Assembly (NCBI RefSeq): GCF_002278135.3
Contig: NZ_CP029425.2
Coordinates: 3,138,001-3,202,000 of the forward strand
DNA length: 64,000 nucleotides
Source of the DNA: Bradyrhizobium ottawaense
GTDB taxonomy: Bacteria; Pseudomonadota; Alphaproteobacteria; Rhizobiales; Xanthobacteraceae
Reading direction: 5' to 3'
The notes below the pieces were generated by a model. It was given only the letters and a program-made list of their open reading frames with translations. It made no database searches and was not told the origin of the DNA. Both the position numbers and the translations under genes were made by a program. Below, piece by piece: positions 16,501 to 23,109 of the stretch (position 1 is its first letter; each line of letters starts with the position of its first letter).

Positions 16501-17287
16501 GCGCGGCGACGAGTTGATCCGCCGTCTCGCCGACCGTCTCGCCTCGATCGACCTGCTCGACCAGGCCGCCGAGCTGCTGCAATACCAGGTCGATCACCGC
16601 CTCGAAGGCGCCGCGCGCGCCCAGGTCGCCGCGCGCCTGTCCATGATCTATCTCGCCAACCGCAAGCCCGACATGGCGATCACCGCGCTGCGCGCGAGCC
16701 GCATCAGCGATCTCTCCGGCGAGCTCAGGCAGCAGCGCCTGCTGCTGGAGGCGCGCGCCCAGAGCGACGTCGGCCGTCACGATCTCGCGCTCGACATCGT
16801 CTCCAACGTCTCCGGGCGCGAGGTGCTGCGCCTGCGTTCCGACATCTTCTGGGCGGCACGGCGCTGGCGCGAGTCCGCCGAGCAGATCGAGCTCTATTAC
16901 GGCGAGCGCTTCCGCGACTTCAAGCCGCTCAACGCGGTGGAGAAGAGCGACATCATCCGCGCCGCCGTCGGCTATGCGCTCGCCGACGACTCGATCGGCC
17001 TGTCGCGCTTCCGCGAGAAATACGCGCCGCTGATGAGCGAAAGCGCCGACCGTCTCGCCTTCGACATCGCCAGCAAGCCGGCCGCGGCCTCCAGTGCCGA
17101 ATTCGCCGAGATCGCCAAGCTGGCTGCCAGCGTCGACACGCTCGACGGCTTCCTGCGCGAGATGAAGCAGCGCTTCCCCGACGCCACCGCCCGCGCCCCT
17201 GGCTCACCGCAGGCCAAGGAACAAGTCGACCACACCGGCTCGCTGCCGACGATCCCCGTCGTGCGTCAGATCAAGATGACGCGGTAG
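13559..17287 (+). CDS. Large exported TPR protein in the flagellar cluster
   Basis: About 1242 residues from ATG 13559, chosen for its spacing to GGAAGAA; ATG 13550 and GTG 13520 are alternatives. It begins with a basic N-region and signal peptide (cleaved near PARAAD, about residue 45). Two beta-rich blocks that look like AMIN-type domains follow (about residues 60-145 and 180-285), then an Ala/Pro/Lys/Glu-rich linker with tandem KETA (about 300-430), another beta block (about 435-530), and a long alpha-helical TPR/Sel1-like region to the end. I do not recognise a named gene. Position between flagellar genes and CtrA boxes upstream suggest a periplasmic scaffold for flagellar or polar structures. 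Confidence 0.75.
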   Translation: MARKAAAGFVTRARALASGLLRHVRTAGVLAACLLTGLGAPARAADPIRGEASFSAGGGFARLVIKLGEDVPSEVTTAGSILIIRFDRAVDVPVDRVPEGAPDYVNSARRDPDGGAIRLSLARRVTVNTMNAGERTFVDLLPEGWKGPPPSLPMDVVKELAERARVAERALRAQRAAAETKKRPQIRVRASVQPTFVRFVFEMPDGVGVSSVLNEQKLTLAFNANLNFDLADAVVAAPPNVASIKQKADIDQTNVEIALIGDSDVHSFRDEKNYVVDVSFQPDKGKTAATPEAAIAQMKPVGHGPAPDKPAAEKPKDAHREIAPPTSETIAREAKIEVKPEVKPEAPAAMPPAEAPKPAPAAATEAVHAPEAPKETAKETAKETAKPAPPVSEAAATPAKPAPAEAPKEAVKEAAKAAPVEAPAAPQPTIASVDARRDSDGLRVTFPIQVATPAAAFRRGDTVWLVFDTPKPIDVEAIRARGGAMIGEVGRIPLDKGQAVRIRLTRPLVYSLASEEVGKETNWLLTLADKIQSTPLPLMMSRNITDPALANIAIPFANPGLLHKLTDPDAGDALYVVTAQRPVRGFIKRQDLVDLSLLESAHGIAIRPNSDEVGVEVGADKVILGKKGGLTLSPVDISAERAPTAVRPIFSPEGWRKGQSDNFMARQAELMTAISAVEPALRSLPRLDLAQFYMSRAMYHEAKAVTELMLSDPLNKEESGALIMHAIASILIGRPAQGLKDLANPVIGNSHDSQLWKALAYARQGKWADAREKFKNVEFAIASLPLDIQRIVTMDAMRASLEVKDYAGASKRRSELEVVGVSPEAAPGFAVLRGRLAEALGHDKDALDDYRFAAASADRPAAAEAKQLEVALRQKRDEISKEDALRELETLSMTWRGDAIEVKTLQMLSQMFAENGRYRDALTAARTATRLQPNAEASRQAQDLASDLFTKIFLGPKGDELPPVEALGMFYEFRELTPIGRRGDELIRRLADRLASIDLLDQAAELLQYQVDHRLEGAARAQVAARLSMIYLANRKPDMAITALRASRISDLSGELRQQRLLLEARAQSDVGRHDLALDIVSNVSGREVLRLRSDIFWAARRWRESAEQIELYYGERFRDFKPLNAVEKSDIIRAAVGYALADDSIGLSRFREKYAPLMSESADRLAFDIASKPAAASSAEFAEIAKLAASVDTLDGFLREMKQRFPDATARAPGSPQAKEQVDHTGSLPTIPVVRQIKMTR

Positions 17288-17398
17288 GAAGGCTGCCGCG
17301 CCAAGCGCGGCCCGCGACGGCTCCACGTTCTCGTCGATGACGAGAGGGAGCGGAGGCGGTCGCTGAGGGCGGAGGGGGCGCATCGCCCGATGCCTGCC

Positions 17399-18157
17399 TC
17401 ACCCTCCGTAACTCTGCACCAGGCTCCCCGCCACCAGCGACCAGCCGTCGACCAGCACGAAGAAGATCAGCTTGAACGGCAGCGAGATCGTTGCCGGGGG
17501 CAGCATCATCATGCCCATCGACATCAGCACCGAGGCAACGACGAGGTCGATGATCAGGAAGGGCAGGAACAGCAGGAAGCCGATCTCGAAGGCGCGCTTC
17601 AGCTCGGAGATCATGAAGGCGGGGACGAGGATGCGCAGTGCGAGGTCGTCGGGGGTGGCCGGCGGCGCCTCGCCCGAGAGATCCAGGAACAGCTTGAGGT
17701 CCTTCTCGCGCACGTTCTTCTGCATGAAGCCGCGCAAGGGAACGGAGGCGCGCTGCAGCGCGTCCTCGACGCCGATCTGGTTGGCGACCAGCGGGCGGAT
17801 GCCGTCGTCGTAGGATTTTTGCAGGACCGGCCCCATCACGAAGAAGGTGAGGAACATCGCCAGCGCGATGATCACCGAGTTCGGCGGCGCGGTCGCCGTG
17901 CCCAACGCGGTGCGCAGCAGCGACAGCACCACCACGATGCGCGTGAACGACGTCATCATGATCAGGATCGACGGCGCGATCGACAGCACGGTGAGCAGCG
18001 CGATCAGCTGGATCGCGCGCTCGGTGACGCCGCCGCCGCCAGCGCCGCCGCCGAGATTGATGCTGATGTCCTGCGCATGCGCCGGCATCGCTGCCGATGC
18101 CGCGCCGATCAGGACAGAAAGGAAAACAACTCTACGCGGGAGGGACGGCAGCCTCAC
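17399..18157 (-). CDS. fliP: Flagellar export gate protein FliP
   Basis: FliP is a core membrane component of the flagellar type III export gate (FliPQR). The 252 residues include a cleavable signal (about 1-28), characteristic of FliP, and conserved stretches TSFTRIVVVLSLLRTALGT, ALAMFLTFFVMGPVL and FMISELKRAFEIGFLLFLPF. Translation starts at GTG 18157, overlapping the TGA of fliO by four bases, so the pair is coupled. Confidence 0.96.
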   Translation of the reverse strand: MRLPSLPRRVVFLSVLIGAASAAMPAHAQDISINLGGGAGGGGVTERAIQLIALLTVLSIAPSILIMMTSFTRIVVVLSLLRTALGTATAPPNSVIIALAMFLTFFVMGPVLQKSYDDGIRPLVANQIGVEDALQRASVPLRGFMQKNVREKDLKLFLDLSGEAPPATPDDLALRILVPAFMISELKRAFEIGFLLFLPFLIIDLVVASVLMSMGMMMLPPATISLPFKLIFFVLVDGWSLVAGSLVQSYGG

Positions 18158-19128
18158 GAAGACGGCTTCGGACGGCCGAGCAGAGAGGCCATCTCGTCTT
18201 CGAGATTCTCAAAGCTGGTCTTTTCCGCGGCAGGCTTTGCGGGCGGGGCCGGTGGTGCCGGCGGCTCGCTGCGGGCGGCGCGGGGTGGCGGCGGCGCAGG
18301 CGGTTCGGGCGCAACCGGAGGCGCGACCGTCTCGCCGGCCGGGCGACGCAAGGCTGCCTCCAGCCGCTGCGCCATTTCGGCGAGATTCTGCTCGGCGCTG
18401 GAGGGGGCCGCGGCGGGAGCCGGCGGCGGAACGGGGGGAGCCTGCGGCACCGGCGGAGGCGGCGGCGGCGCAGCGGCGCGCTCGGCGCGCACCGGCGGCA
18501 TCTTCGGCGGCTCACTCTGGCGCGGCGGCCGCGGCATCAGTGGCGGCTCGCTGCGCGGAACGCGCGGGGGCAGCGGCTCGGGCCGGGGTTCGCGCTCGGG
18601 GCGCGGCGCGTTCGGCTCGGCCGTAAAGCCGGCGAGGGGATCGCTGCGGCGTTCGGCCAGCGCGGGAGCGGGCCGGCGCACCTCGTCGGCGAAGGACGGG
18701 CGCGCGGGCCGCGGCGGCGGCTCGGGCATCTGCGGCTCGGGATGATCGAGGAGTTCGGGCCGCGGTGCTTCGTCGGCCCAGCTGCTGGTATCCGGCATGG
18801 GCGCGAGCCGCGGCGGTTCCGCGGCGTTCGGACGCTGCGGAAGCTGGTCGCGGCCGGGCGCGGCGCGAACGATATTGGGCTCGACGACGATATCGGTCGG
18901 CCCGCCGATCATCAGGAGATGCTCGACATTGTCACGCCGGACCAGCACCAGGCGGCGCCGACCGTCGACCGCGGCAGCGTCGATCACCGCGAGCCGGGGC
19001 ATCCTGCCGCGCTGGGTGTTGGCGCCGACCCGGCTGCCGGCGAATCGGCGAACCAGCCAGGCAGCGACGCCGATCAACGCCAGAACGACGATGAACGCGA
19101 CGATGAAGGTGATAGGGCTGCCTTGCAT
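18154..19128 (-). CDS. fliO: Flagellar biosynthesis protein FliO with long Pro-rich tail
   Basis: 324 residues from ATG 19128 (GGGGAC 5 bases upstream). The first about 110 residues are FliO: one transmembrane helix (about 8-30) and a cytoplasmic beta-rich domain (RMPRLAVIDAAAVDGRRRLV, then LVRRDNVEHLLMIGGPTDIV). Typical FliO proteins stop near 100-150 residues. Here about 200 more residues form a Pro/Ala/Arg-rich region with repeated R-SEPP-like stretches and a poly-Pro run, ending in a short helix (FENLEDEMASLLGRP). FliO helps assemble FliP, the next gene. Confidence 0.88.
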   Translation of the reverse strand: MQGSPITFIVAFIVVLALIGVAAWLVRRFAGSRVGANTQRGRMPRLAVIDAAAVDGRRRLVLVRRDNVEHLLMIGGPTDIVVEPNIVRAAPGRDQLPQRPNAAEPPRLAPMPDTSSWADEAPRPELLDHPEPQMPEPPPRPARPSFADEVRRPAPALAERRSDPLAGFTAEPNAPRPEREPRPEPLPPRVPRSEPPLMPRPPRQSEPPKMPPVRAERAAAPPPPPPVPQAPPVPPPAPAAAPSSAEQNLAEMAQRLEAALRRPAGETVAPPVAPEPPAPPPPRAARSEPPAPPAPPAKPAAEKTSFENLEDEMASLLGRPKPSS

Positions 19129-19221
19129 ACTTGTCCCCGACAAATGGCGCTGTTCTCGTGCCCGTGGTCAGACGCGCACCACCGGCTTAACGATGCCCCA
19201 AACTGCGATCTCTTAACGTCC

Positions 19222-19241
19222 CACGGCAAGTTTTGCCGTCC
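19222..19241 (-). promoter_or_regulatory. Flagellar promoter motif, copy 2 (palindrome before fliO)
   Basis: CACGGCAAGTTTTGCCGTCC contains the near-perfect palindrome ACGGCAA-n-TTTGCCGT, about 95 bases before the fliO start. The half-site CGGCAA is shared with the motifs before flgB and fliL. It may bind a flagellar regulator such as FlbD; inference. Confidence 0.45.
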
Positions 19242-19394
19242 CCAACTCTTAATAACCTATGAATCGCTCGATCCAAAACGACTTCTTGGCCCGTGAATGC
19301 GCCGCCAAATGGTTGGGTTAATGCCATTTTTGGAGGCGTAGAATCACGGGGCGCAAAATAGTGTCCCGCCCGGGGACACGCCTCGAGGGCGTCC

Positions 19395-19409
19395 TTAACC
19401 AGCCGTTAA
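19395..19409 (+). promoter_or_regulatory. CtrA-type box before flgB
   Basis: TTAACCAGCCGTTAA matches TTAA-N7-TTAA exactly, 70 bases before the flgB start. Early flagellar genes are CtrA targets in Caulobacter, and cckA, which feeds CtrA, lies 3.2 kb downstream of this operon's start. Binding is inferred. Confidence 0.65.
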
Positions 19410-19416
19410 CCATACA

Positions 19417-19436
19417 CGCGGCAAATTCTGCCTAGT
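19417..19436 (+). promoter_or_regulatory. Flagellar promoter motif, copy 3 (before flgB)
   Basis: CGCGGCAAATTCTGCCTAGT starts 8 bases after the CtrA-type box. It matches the fliL copy (3285-3304) at most positions, including the terminal CCTAGT, and is partly palindromic (GGCA-n-n-n-n-n-TGCC). Its position immediately downstream of the CtrA-type box would let it overlap the start of transcription. Confidence 0.45.
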
Positions 19437-19478
19437 TGCGGACCTCAAGGTTCGCAAGAGGCGGAAGGAGCCGCGACG

Positions 19479-19883
19479 ATGTCCATCAACGACCTCCCGG
19501 TGCTGTCGGCGCTTCGGACCAAGATGCAGTGGCACCAGGAACGCCAGCGCGTCCTGTCCGAGAACGTCTCCAATTCCGACACGCCTAAATTCCGGCCGCG
19601 CGACCTGGTCGAGCCGAAGCTCGACAAGTCCGGGGCCGTCACAGGCTCGATGGGCCCCCTCGCGCTCGCCCGCACCAGCGGTTCTCACATGACGCCGTCA
19701 GGGGCTGCTTCGGGATTCGACCAGAACAAGAATGCGGGGTTCGAGACCCGCCCCGCGGGCAACGCCGTCAATCTCGAAGAGGAGATGATGAAGGCGGCCG
19801 GCAACCAGATGGACTACGCGGCGGCGACCTCGCTCTATTCGAAGAGCCTGCATCTGCTCAAGACCGCGATCGGCAAGGGCTAG
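19479..19883 (+). CDS. flgB: Flagellar proximal rod protein FlgB
   Basis: FlgB is a proximal rod subunit of the basal body. The 134 residues carry the axial N-terminus (MQWHQERQRVLSENVSNSDT, then PKFRPRDL) and the conserved C-terminal helix (MDYAAATSLYSKSLHLLKTA). GGAAGGAG lies before the ATG. First gene of flgB-flgC-fliE. Confidence 0.96.
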   Translation: MSINDLPVLSALRTKMQWHQERQRVLSENVSNSDTPKFRPRDLVEPKLDKSGAVTGSMGPLALARTSGSHMTPSGAASGFDQNKNAGFETRPAGNAVNLEEEMMKAAGNQMDYAAATSLYSKSLHLLKTAIGKG

Positions 19884-19923
19884 CCGCATGATCCGGGAAC
19901 AGAAGAGCTAGAGGAGGCGCATC

Positions 19924-20349
19924 ATGGCCAATGACAGCAGCGACTTTGCCCGCTCGATGGCGATCGCGACCTCCGGTCTGCGGGCGCAAGCCGGCCGCAT
20001 GCGGGTGATCTCGGAAAACATCGCGAACGCGGATTCGACCTCGCAGACCGCAGGCGGAGATCCCTACCGGCGCAAGGTTCCGACCTTCTCCTCCGCGCTC
20101 GACCGCACGCTCGACGCGCAGGTCGTCACCCTCGGCAGGATCAAGCCGGACCAGTCGAACTTCCGCGTCAAATACGAGCCGAACAATCCGGTCGCTGACG
20201 CCAGCGGCAACGTCAAATATCCCAACGTGAACTCGGTGGTCGAGATGACCGACATGCGCGACGCGCAGCGGTCCTACGAGGCCAATCTCAACATCATCAG
20301 TGCGACGCGCCGGATGATCCAGCGCACGCTCGACATCCTCAAGAGCTGA
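19924..20349 (+). CDS. flgC: Flagellar proximal rod protein FlgC
   Basis: FlgC, 141 residues, is a proximal rod subunit. It shows the axial motif near the N-terminus (MAIATSGLRAQAGRMRVISE, then NIANADST) and the C-terminal MTDMRDAQRSYEANLNIISA. AGAGGAGG precedes the ATG. It follows flgB by 40 bases and precedes fliE by 16. Confidence 0.97.
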   Translation: MANDSSDFARSMAIATSGLRAQAGRMRVISENIANADSTSQTAGGDPYRRKVPTFSSALDRTLDAQVVTLGRIKPDQSNFRVKYEPNNPVADASGNVKYPNVNSVVEMTDMRDAQRSYEANLNIISATRRMIQRTLDILKS

Positions 20350-20365
20350 ACAGGACAATTGAGCC

Positions 20366-20674
20366 ATGGCATCACCGACAATCGCGGCCAACGCTTATGC
20401 CAACCTCGCCCGGGTGCTGGAGAACAGCGGTGCCGGCAAAGCCACCGAGGCAGGCGGGCAATCCTTTGCCTCGATGCTGAAGGACGCCGTCGGCAGCGTC
20501 ATGGAGTCCGGCCGCAAGTCGGATGCGCAGACCGTGGCGATGGCCTCCGGCAAGGCCAACGTGATGGACGTGGTGACGGCGGTGGCGGACACCGACGTCG
20601 CGGTGTCCACGCTCGTCTCGGTCCGCGACCGCGTGATCGCGGCGTATGAAGACATCATGAAGATGCCGATCTGA
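20366..20674 (+). CDS. fliE: Flagellar hook-basal body protein FliE
   Basis: FliE joins the MS-ring to the rod and interacts with the export gate. The 102 residues are the expected size, with the conserved C-terminal half (VVTAVADTDVAVSTLVSVRD, then RVIAAYEDIMKMPI). Last gene before the palindromic repeat that separates it from fliQ. Confidence 0.95.
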   Translation: MASPTIAANAYANLARVLENSGAGKATEAGGQSFASMLKDAVGSVMESGRKSDAQTVAMASGKANVMDVVTAVADTDVAVSTLVSVRDRVIAAYEDIMKMPI

Positions 20675-20679
20675 CGCGC

Positions 20680-20790
20680 ACTGTCATTCCGGGGCGCGAC
20701 GAAGTCGCGAGCCCGGAATCCATGGTGCGACCAACGCTGCGGCCCGATGGATTCCGGGTTCTCGCTTCGCGAGCCCCGGAATGACGACAA
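20680..20790. repeat. Palindromic intergenic repeat, family A, between fliE and fliQ
   Basis: Two inverted arms (CATTCCGGGGCGCG... and ...GCGAGCCCCGGAATGAC) enclose a smaller inverted pair around GGAATCCAT/ATGGATTCC. On transcription this folds into a long hairpin. The CCCCGGAATGACG half recurs near 44720. It could dampen expression of fliQ-fliR-flhB relative to flgB-flgC-fliE. Confidence 0.7.
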
Positions 20791-20812
20791 ACAATTCAGA
20801 GTAGGAATTCAA

Positions 20813-21076
20813 ATGACCGGACCCGAAACCCTCGACGTTGCGCGCGATGCGATCTGGACGATCGTGATCGTGTCCTCCCCCCTGATGGTGGTCGGTCTGG
20901 TGGTCGGCGTCATCGTGTCGCTGTTCCAGGCGCTGACGCAGATCCAGGAGCAGACGCTGATCTACGTGCCGAAGATCCTCGCCATCTTTGCCACGATGCT
21001 GCTGGCGCTGCCGTTCATGGCGGACGCGCTCCACGCCCACATGCTGCGGATCTCGTCGCGAATCATCGGCGGCTGA
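20813..21076 (+). CDS. fliQ: Flagellar export gate protein FliQ
   Basis: FliQ is the small two-helix component of the export gate. It has 87 residues from ATG 20813; a longer in-frame reading starts inside the palindromic repeat and is rejected. Helices span about residues 15-38 and 52-75. The conserved VSLFQALTQIQEQTLIYVPK lies between them. Confidence 0.96.
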   Translation: MTGPETLDVARDAIWTIVIVSSPLMVVGLVVGVIVSLFQALTQIQEQTLIYVPKILAIFATMLLALPFMADALHAHMLRISSRIIGG

Positions 21077-21093
21077 GGCAAGATGCGTCAATC

Positions 21094-21870
21094 ATGCGCA
21101 TCGACGTCTCGCTACTGCCGGCGCTCGCCGCTTCCTTCATGCTCGCCTTCGCCCGGGTCGGCGCGATGGTGATGCTGTTGCCGGGGCTGGGCGAGACCAA
21201 CATTCCGACGCGGATCAAGCTGTCGATCGCGCTGGTGCTGACGCTGATCATCCTGCCGCTGCATCGTAACGCCTACCAGGTCGACATGGGATCGCTCGCG
21301 CCGCTCCTGGTCCTGATGCTGCATGAGATCGCGATCGGAATCGTGCTGGGCGCGACCGCGCGCGTGACGCTCTCGGCGCTCCAGGTCGCGGGATCCGTGA
21401 TCGCACAGCAGATGGGACTCGGTTTCGTCACCTCGGTCGACCCGACGCAGGGCCAGCAGGGCGTGCTGGTCGGCAACTTCCTGACCATCCTCGGGGTAAC
21501 GCTGCTGTTCGCCACCGACAGCCATCATCTGGTGATCGCGGCGCTGAACGACAGTTACACGATCTTCTCGCCGGGCGAGACCGTATCGAGCGGCGATGTG
21601 GCCTCGCTCGCAACGCGCGCCTTTGCCGCCGCGTTCCGCCTCGGCCTGCAGCTGTCGGGGCCGTTTCTGGTGTTCGGCCTGGTCTTCAACATCGGCCTTG
21701 GCGTGCTGGCGCGGCTGATGCCGCAGATGCAGGTCTATTTCGTCGGTGTGCCGCTCTCGATCTTCGCGGGCTTCCTGGTGCTCGCCGTGGTGCTCACGGC
21801 GATGATGGGCACCTATCTGGATTACTTCATCGGTGTCATGCACCAGTTGATGCCGCTGAGGTCACGGTAG
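21094..21870 (+). CDS. fliR: Flagellar export gate protein FliR
   Basis: FliR, 258 residues, is a multi-pass membrane protein that completes the FliPQR gate. Conserved stretches include LPGLGETNIPTRIKLSIAL and AGSVIAQQMGLGFVTSVDP. At least six hydrophobic segments are visible. It follows fliQ by 17 bases and precedes flhB by 4. Confidence 0.96.
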   Translation: MRIDVSLLPALAASFMLAFARVGAMVMLLPGLGETNIPTRIKLSIALVLTLIILPLHRNAYQVDMGSLAPLLVLMLHEIAIGIVLGATARVTLSALQVAGSVIAQQMGLGFVTSVDPTQGQQGVLVGNFLTILGVTLLFATDSHHLVIAALNDSYTIFSPGETVSSGDVASLATRAFAAAFRLGLQLSGPFLVFGLVFNIGLGVLARLMPQMQVYFVGVPLSIFAGFLVLAVVLTAMMGTYLDYFIGVMHQLMPLRSR

Positions 21871-21874
21871 ATCG

Positions 21875-22954
21875 ATGTCAGAAGACAAGGACCCAGAGAG
21901 TCAAACCGAAGACCCGACGCAAAAGCGTCTGGACGACGCGCTCGAACGCGGCGACGTCGCCAAGAGCCAGGAGATCAACACCTGGTTCATGATGGCGGGC
22001 GGCACGCTCGTGGTCTCGACCTTCTCGGGCTCGGTGGGCAGCGGGCTGCTGGCGCCGATGCGGGGCCTGCTCGCCAATTCCTGGATGATCAAGACCGACG
22101 GCAAGGCCCTGCTCGCGCTGATGCAGCAGATCGAATTCGCCCTGCTTGCGGCGATCGGCGTGCCTCTCTTGATGCTGATGCTGGCGGCGATCGCCGGAAA
22201 CATGCTCCAGCACCGCCTGGTCTGGTCGACCGAATCCCTGACGCCGAAGTTCAGCAAGATCTCGCCCGGCGCCGGCTTCAAGCGCATCTTCGGTAAGCAG
22301 GCGGCGGCCAATTTTCTCAAGGGCATCGGCAAGCTCGTGCTGCTCGGCGTGGTCATGACCATGATCCTCTGGCCGGAGCGGCACCGCATGGAAGCGATGG
22401 TCAGGCTCGATCCGGCTGCCATGCTCGGCGCCAGCACCAGCATGACGATCCATCTGCTGGGTGCGGTGGTCGCAGCGCTCGCGATCGTCGCCATTGCCGA
22501 CTATTTTTTCCAGTACCGCAGCTGGTTCCAGCGGCAGAAGATGTCGCTCCAGGAGATCAAGGAAGAGTTCAAGCAGTCCGAAGGCGATCCGCACATCAAG
22601 GGCAAGCTCAGGCAGTTGCGGCAGCAGCGCGCCAAGAAGCGCATGATGGCGGCGGTTCCCAAGGCCTCGGTGATCATCACCAACCCGACCCACTATTCGG
22701 TGGCGCTGTCCTACGAGCGCGGCATGACGGCTCCGATCTGCGTCGCCAAGGGCGTCGACAATCTCGCCTTCAAGATCAGGGAGATCGCGCGCGAGCACGA
22801 CATCCCGATCGTGGAGAACGTGCCGCTCGCCCGCGCGCTCTACGCCACCGTCGAGATCGACCAGGAAATCCCGACCGAGCACTACCATGCGGTCGCCGAA
22901 GTCATCGGCTACGTCATGCGGCTGAAGCGCGGATTCAGCGCCGGGCGAGAATAA
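21875..22954 (+). CDS. flhB: Flagellar export switch protein FlhB
   Basis: FlhB controls substrate switching from rod/hook to filament export. The 359 residues carry an N-terminal signature (TEDPTQKRLDDALERGDVAK), four transmembrane helices, and the autocleavage site NPTH at residues 270-273, followed by the conserved cytoplasmic domain (HDIPIVENVPLARALYATVE). All key residues are intact. Last gene of the fliQRflhB run. Confidence 0.97.
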   Translation: MSEDKDPESQTEDPTQKRLDDALERGDVAKSQEINTWFMMAGGTLVVSTFSGSVGSGLLAPMRGLLANSWMIKTDGKALLALMQQIEFALLAAIGVPLLMLMLAAIAGNMLQHRLVWSTESLTPKFSKISPGAGFKRIFGKQAAANFLKGIGKLVLLGVVMTMILWPERHRMEAMVRLDPAAMLGASTSMTIHLLGAVVAALAIVAIADYFFQYRSWFQRQKMSLQEIKEEFKQSEGDPHIKGKLRQLRQQRAKKRMMAAVPKASVIITNPTHYSVALSYERGMTAPICVAKGVDNLAFKIREIAREHDIPIVENVPLARALYATVEIDQEIPTEHYHAVAEVIGYVMRLKRGFSAGRE

Positions 22955-23109
22955 AACACCCGAAAAGTACCGGAAATGGCCGTAATCTGGGAATCAGCGT
23001 ACCTTTCGCCCCTGCTGCCCTTGCACCTCAGGGTCCGATTCAGGCAGGGAGGACCCCACGCGCCCCGTAGCGCGTTGATTCTCTGCCGACAGGCTGCGCC
23101 AGCTCGAGA

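Larger units (their letters stand above)
19129..19478. promoter_or_regulatory. Divergent fliO / flgB promoter region
   Basis: 350 bases without a gene between leftward fliO-fliP and rightward flgB. It holds a palindrome (19222-19241) facing fliO, a perfect CtrA-type box (19395-19409) and a related motif (19417-19436) facing flgB, besides several isolated TTAA half-sites. This is the most motif-dense stretch of the flagellar region. Confidence 0.55.
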
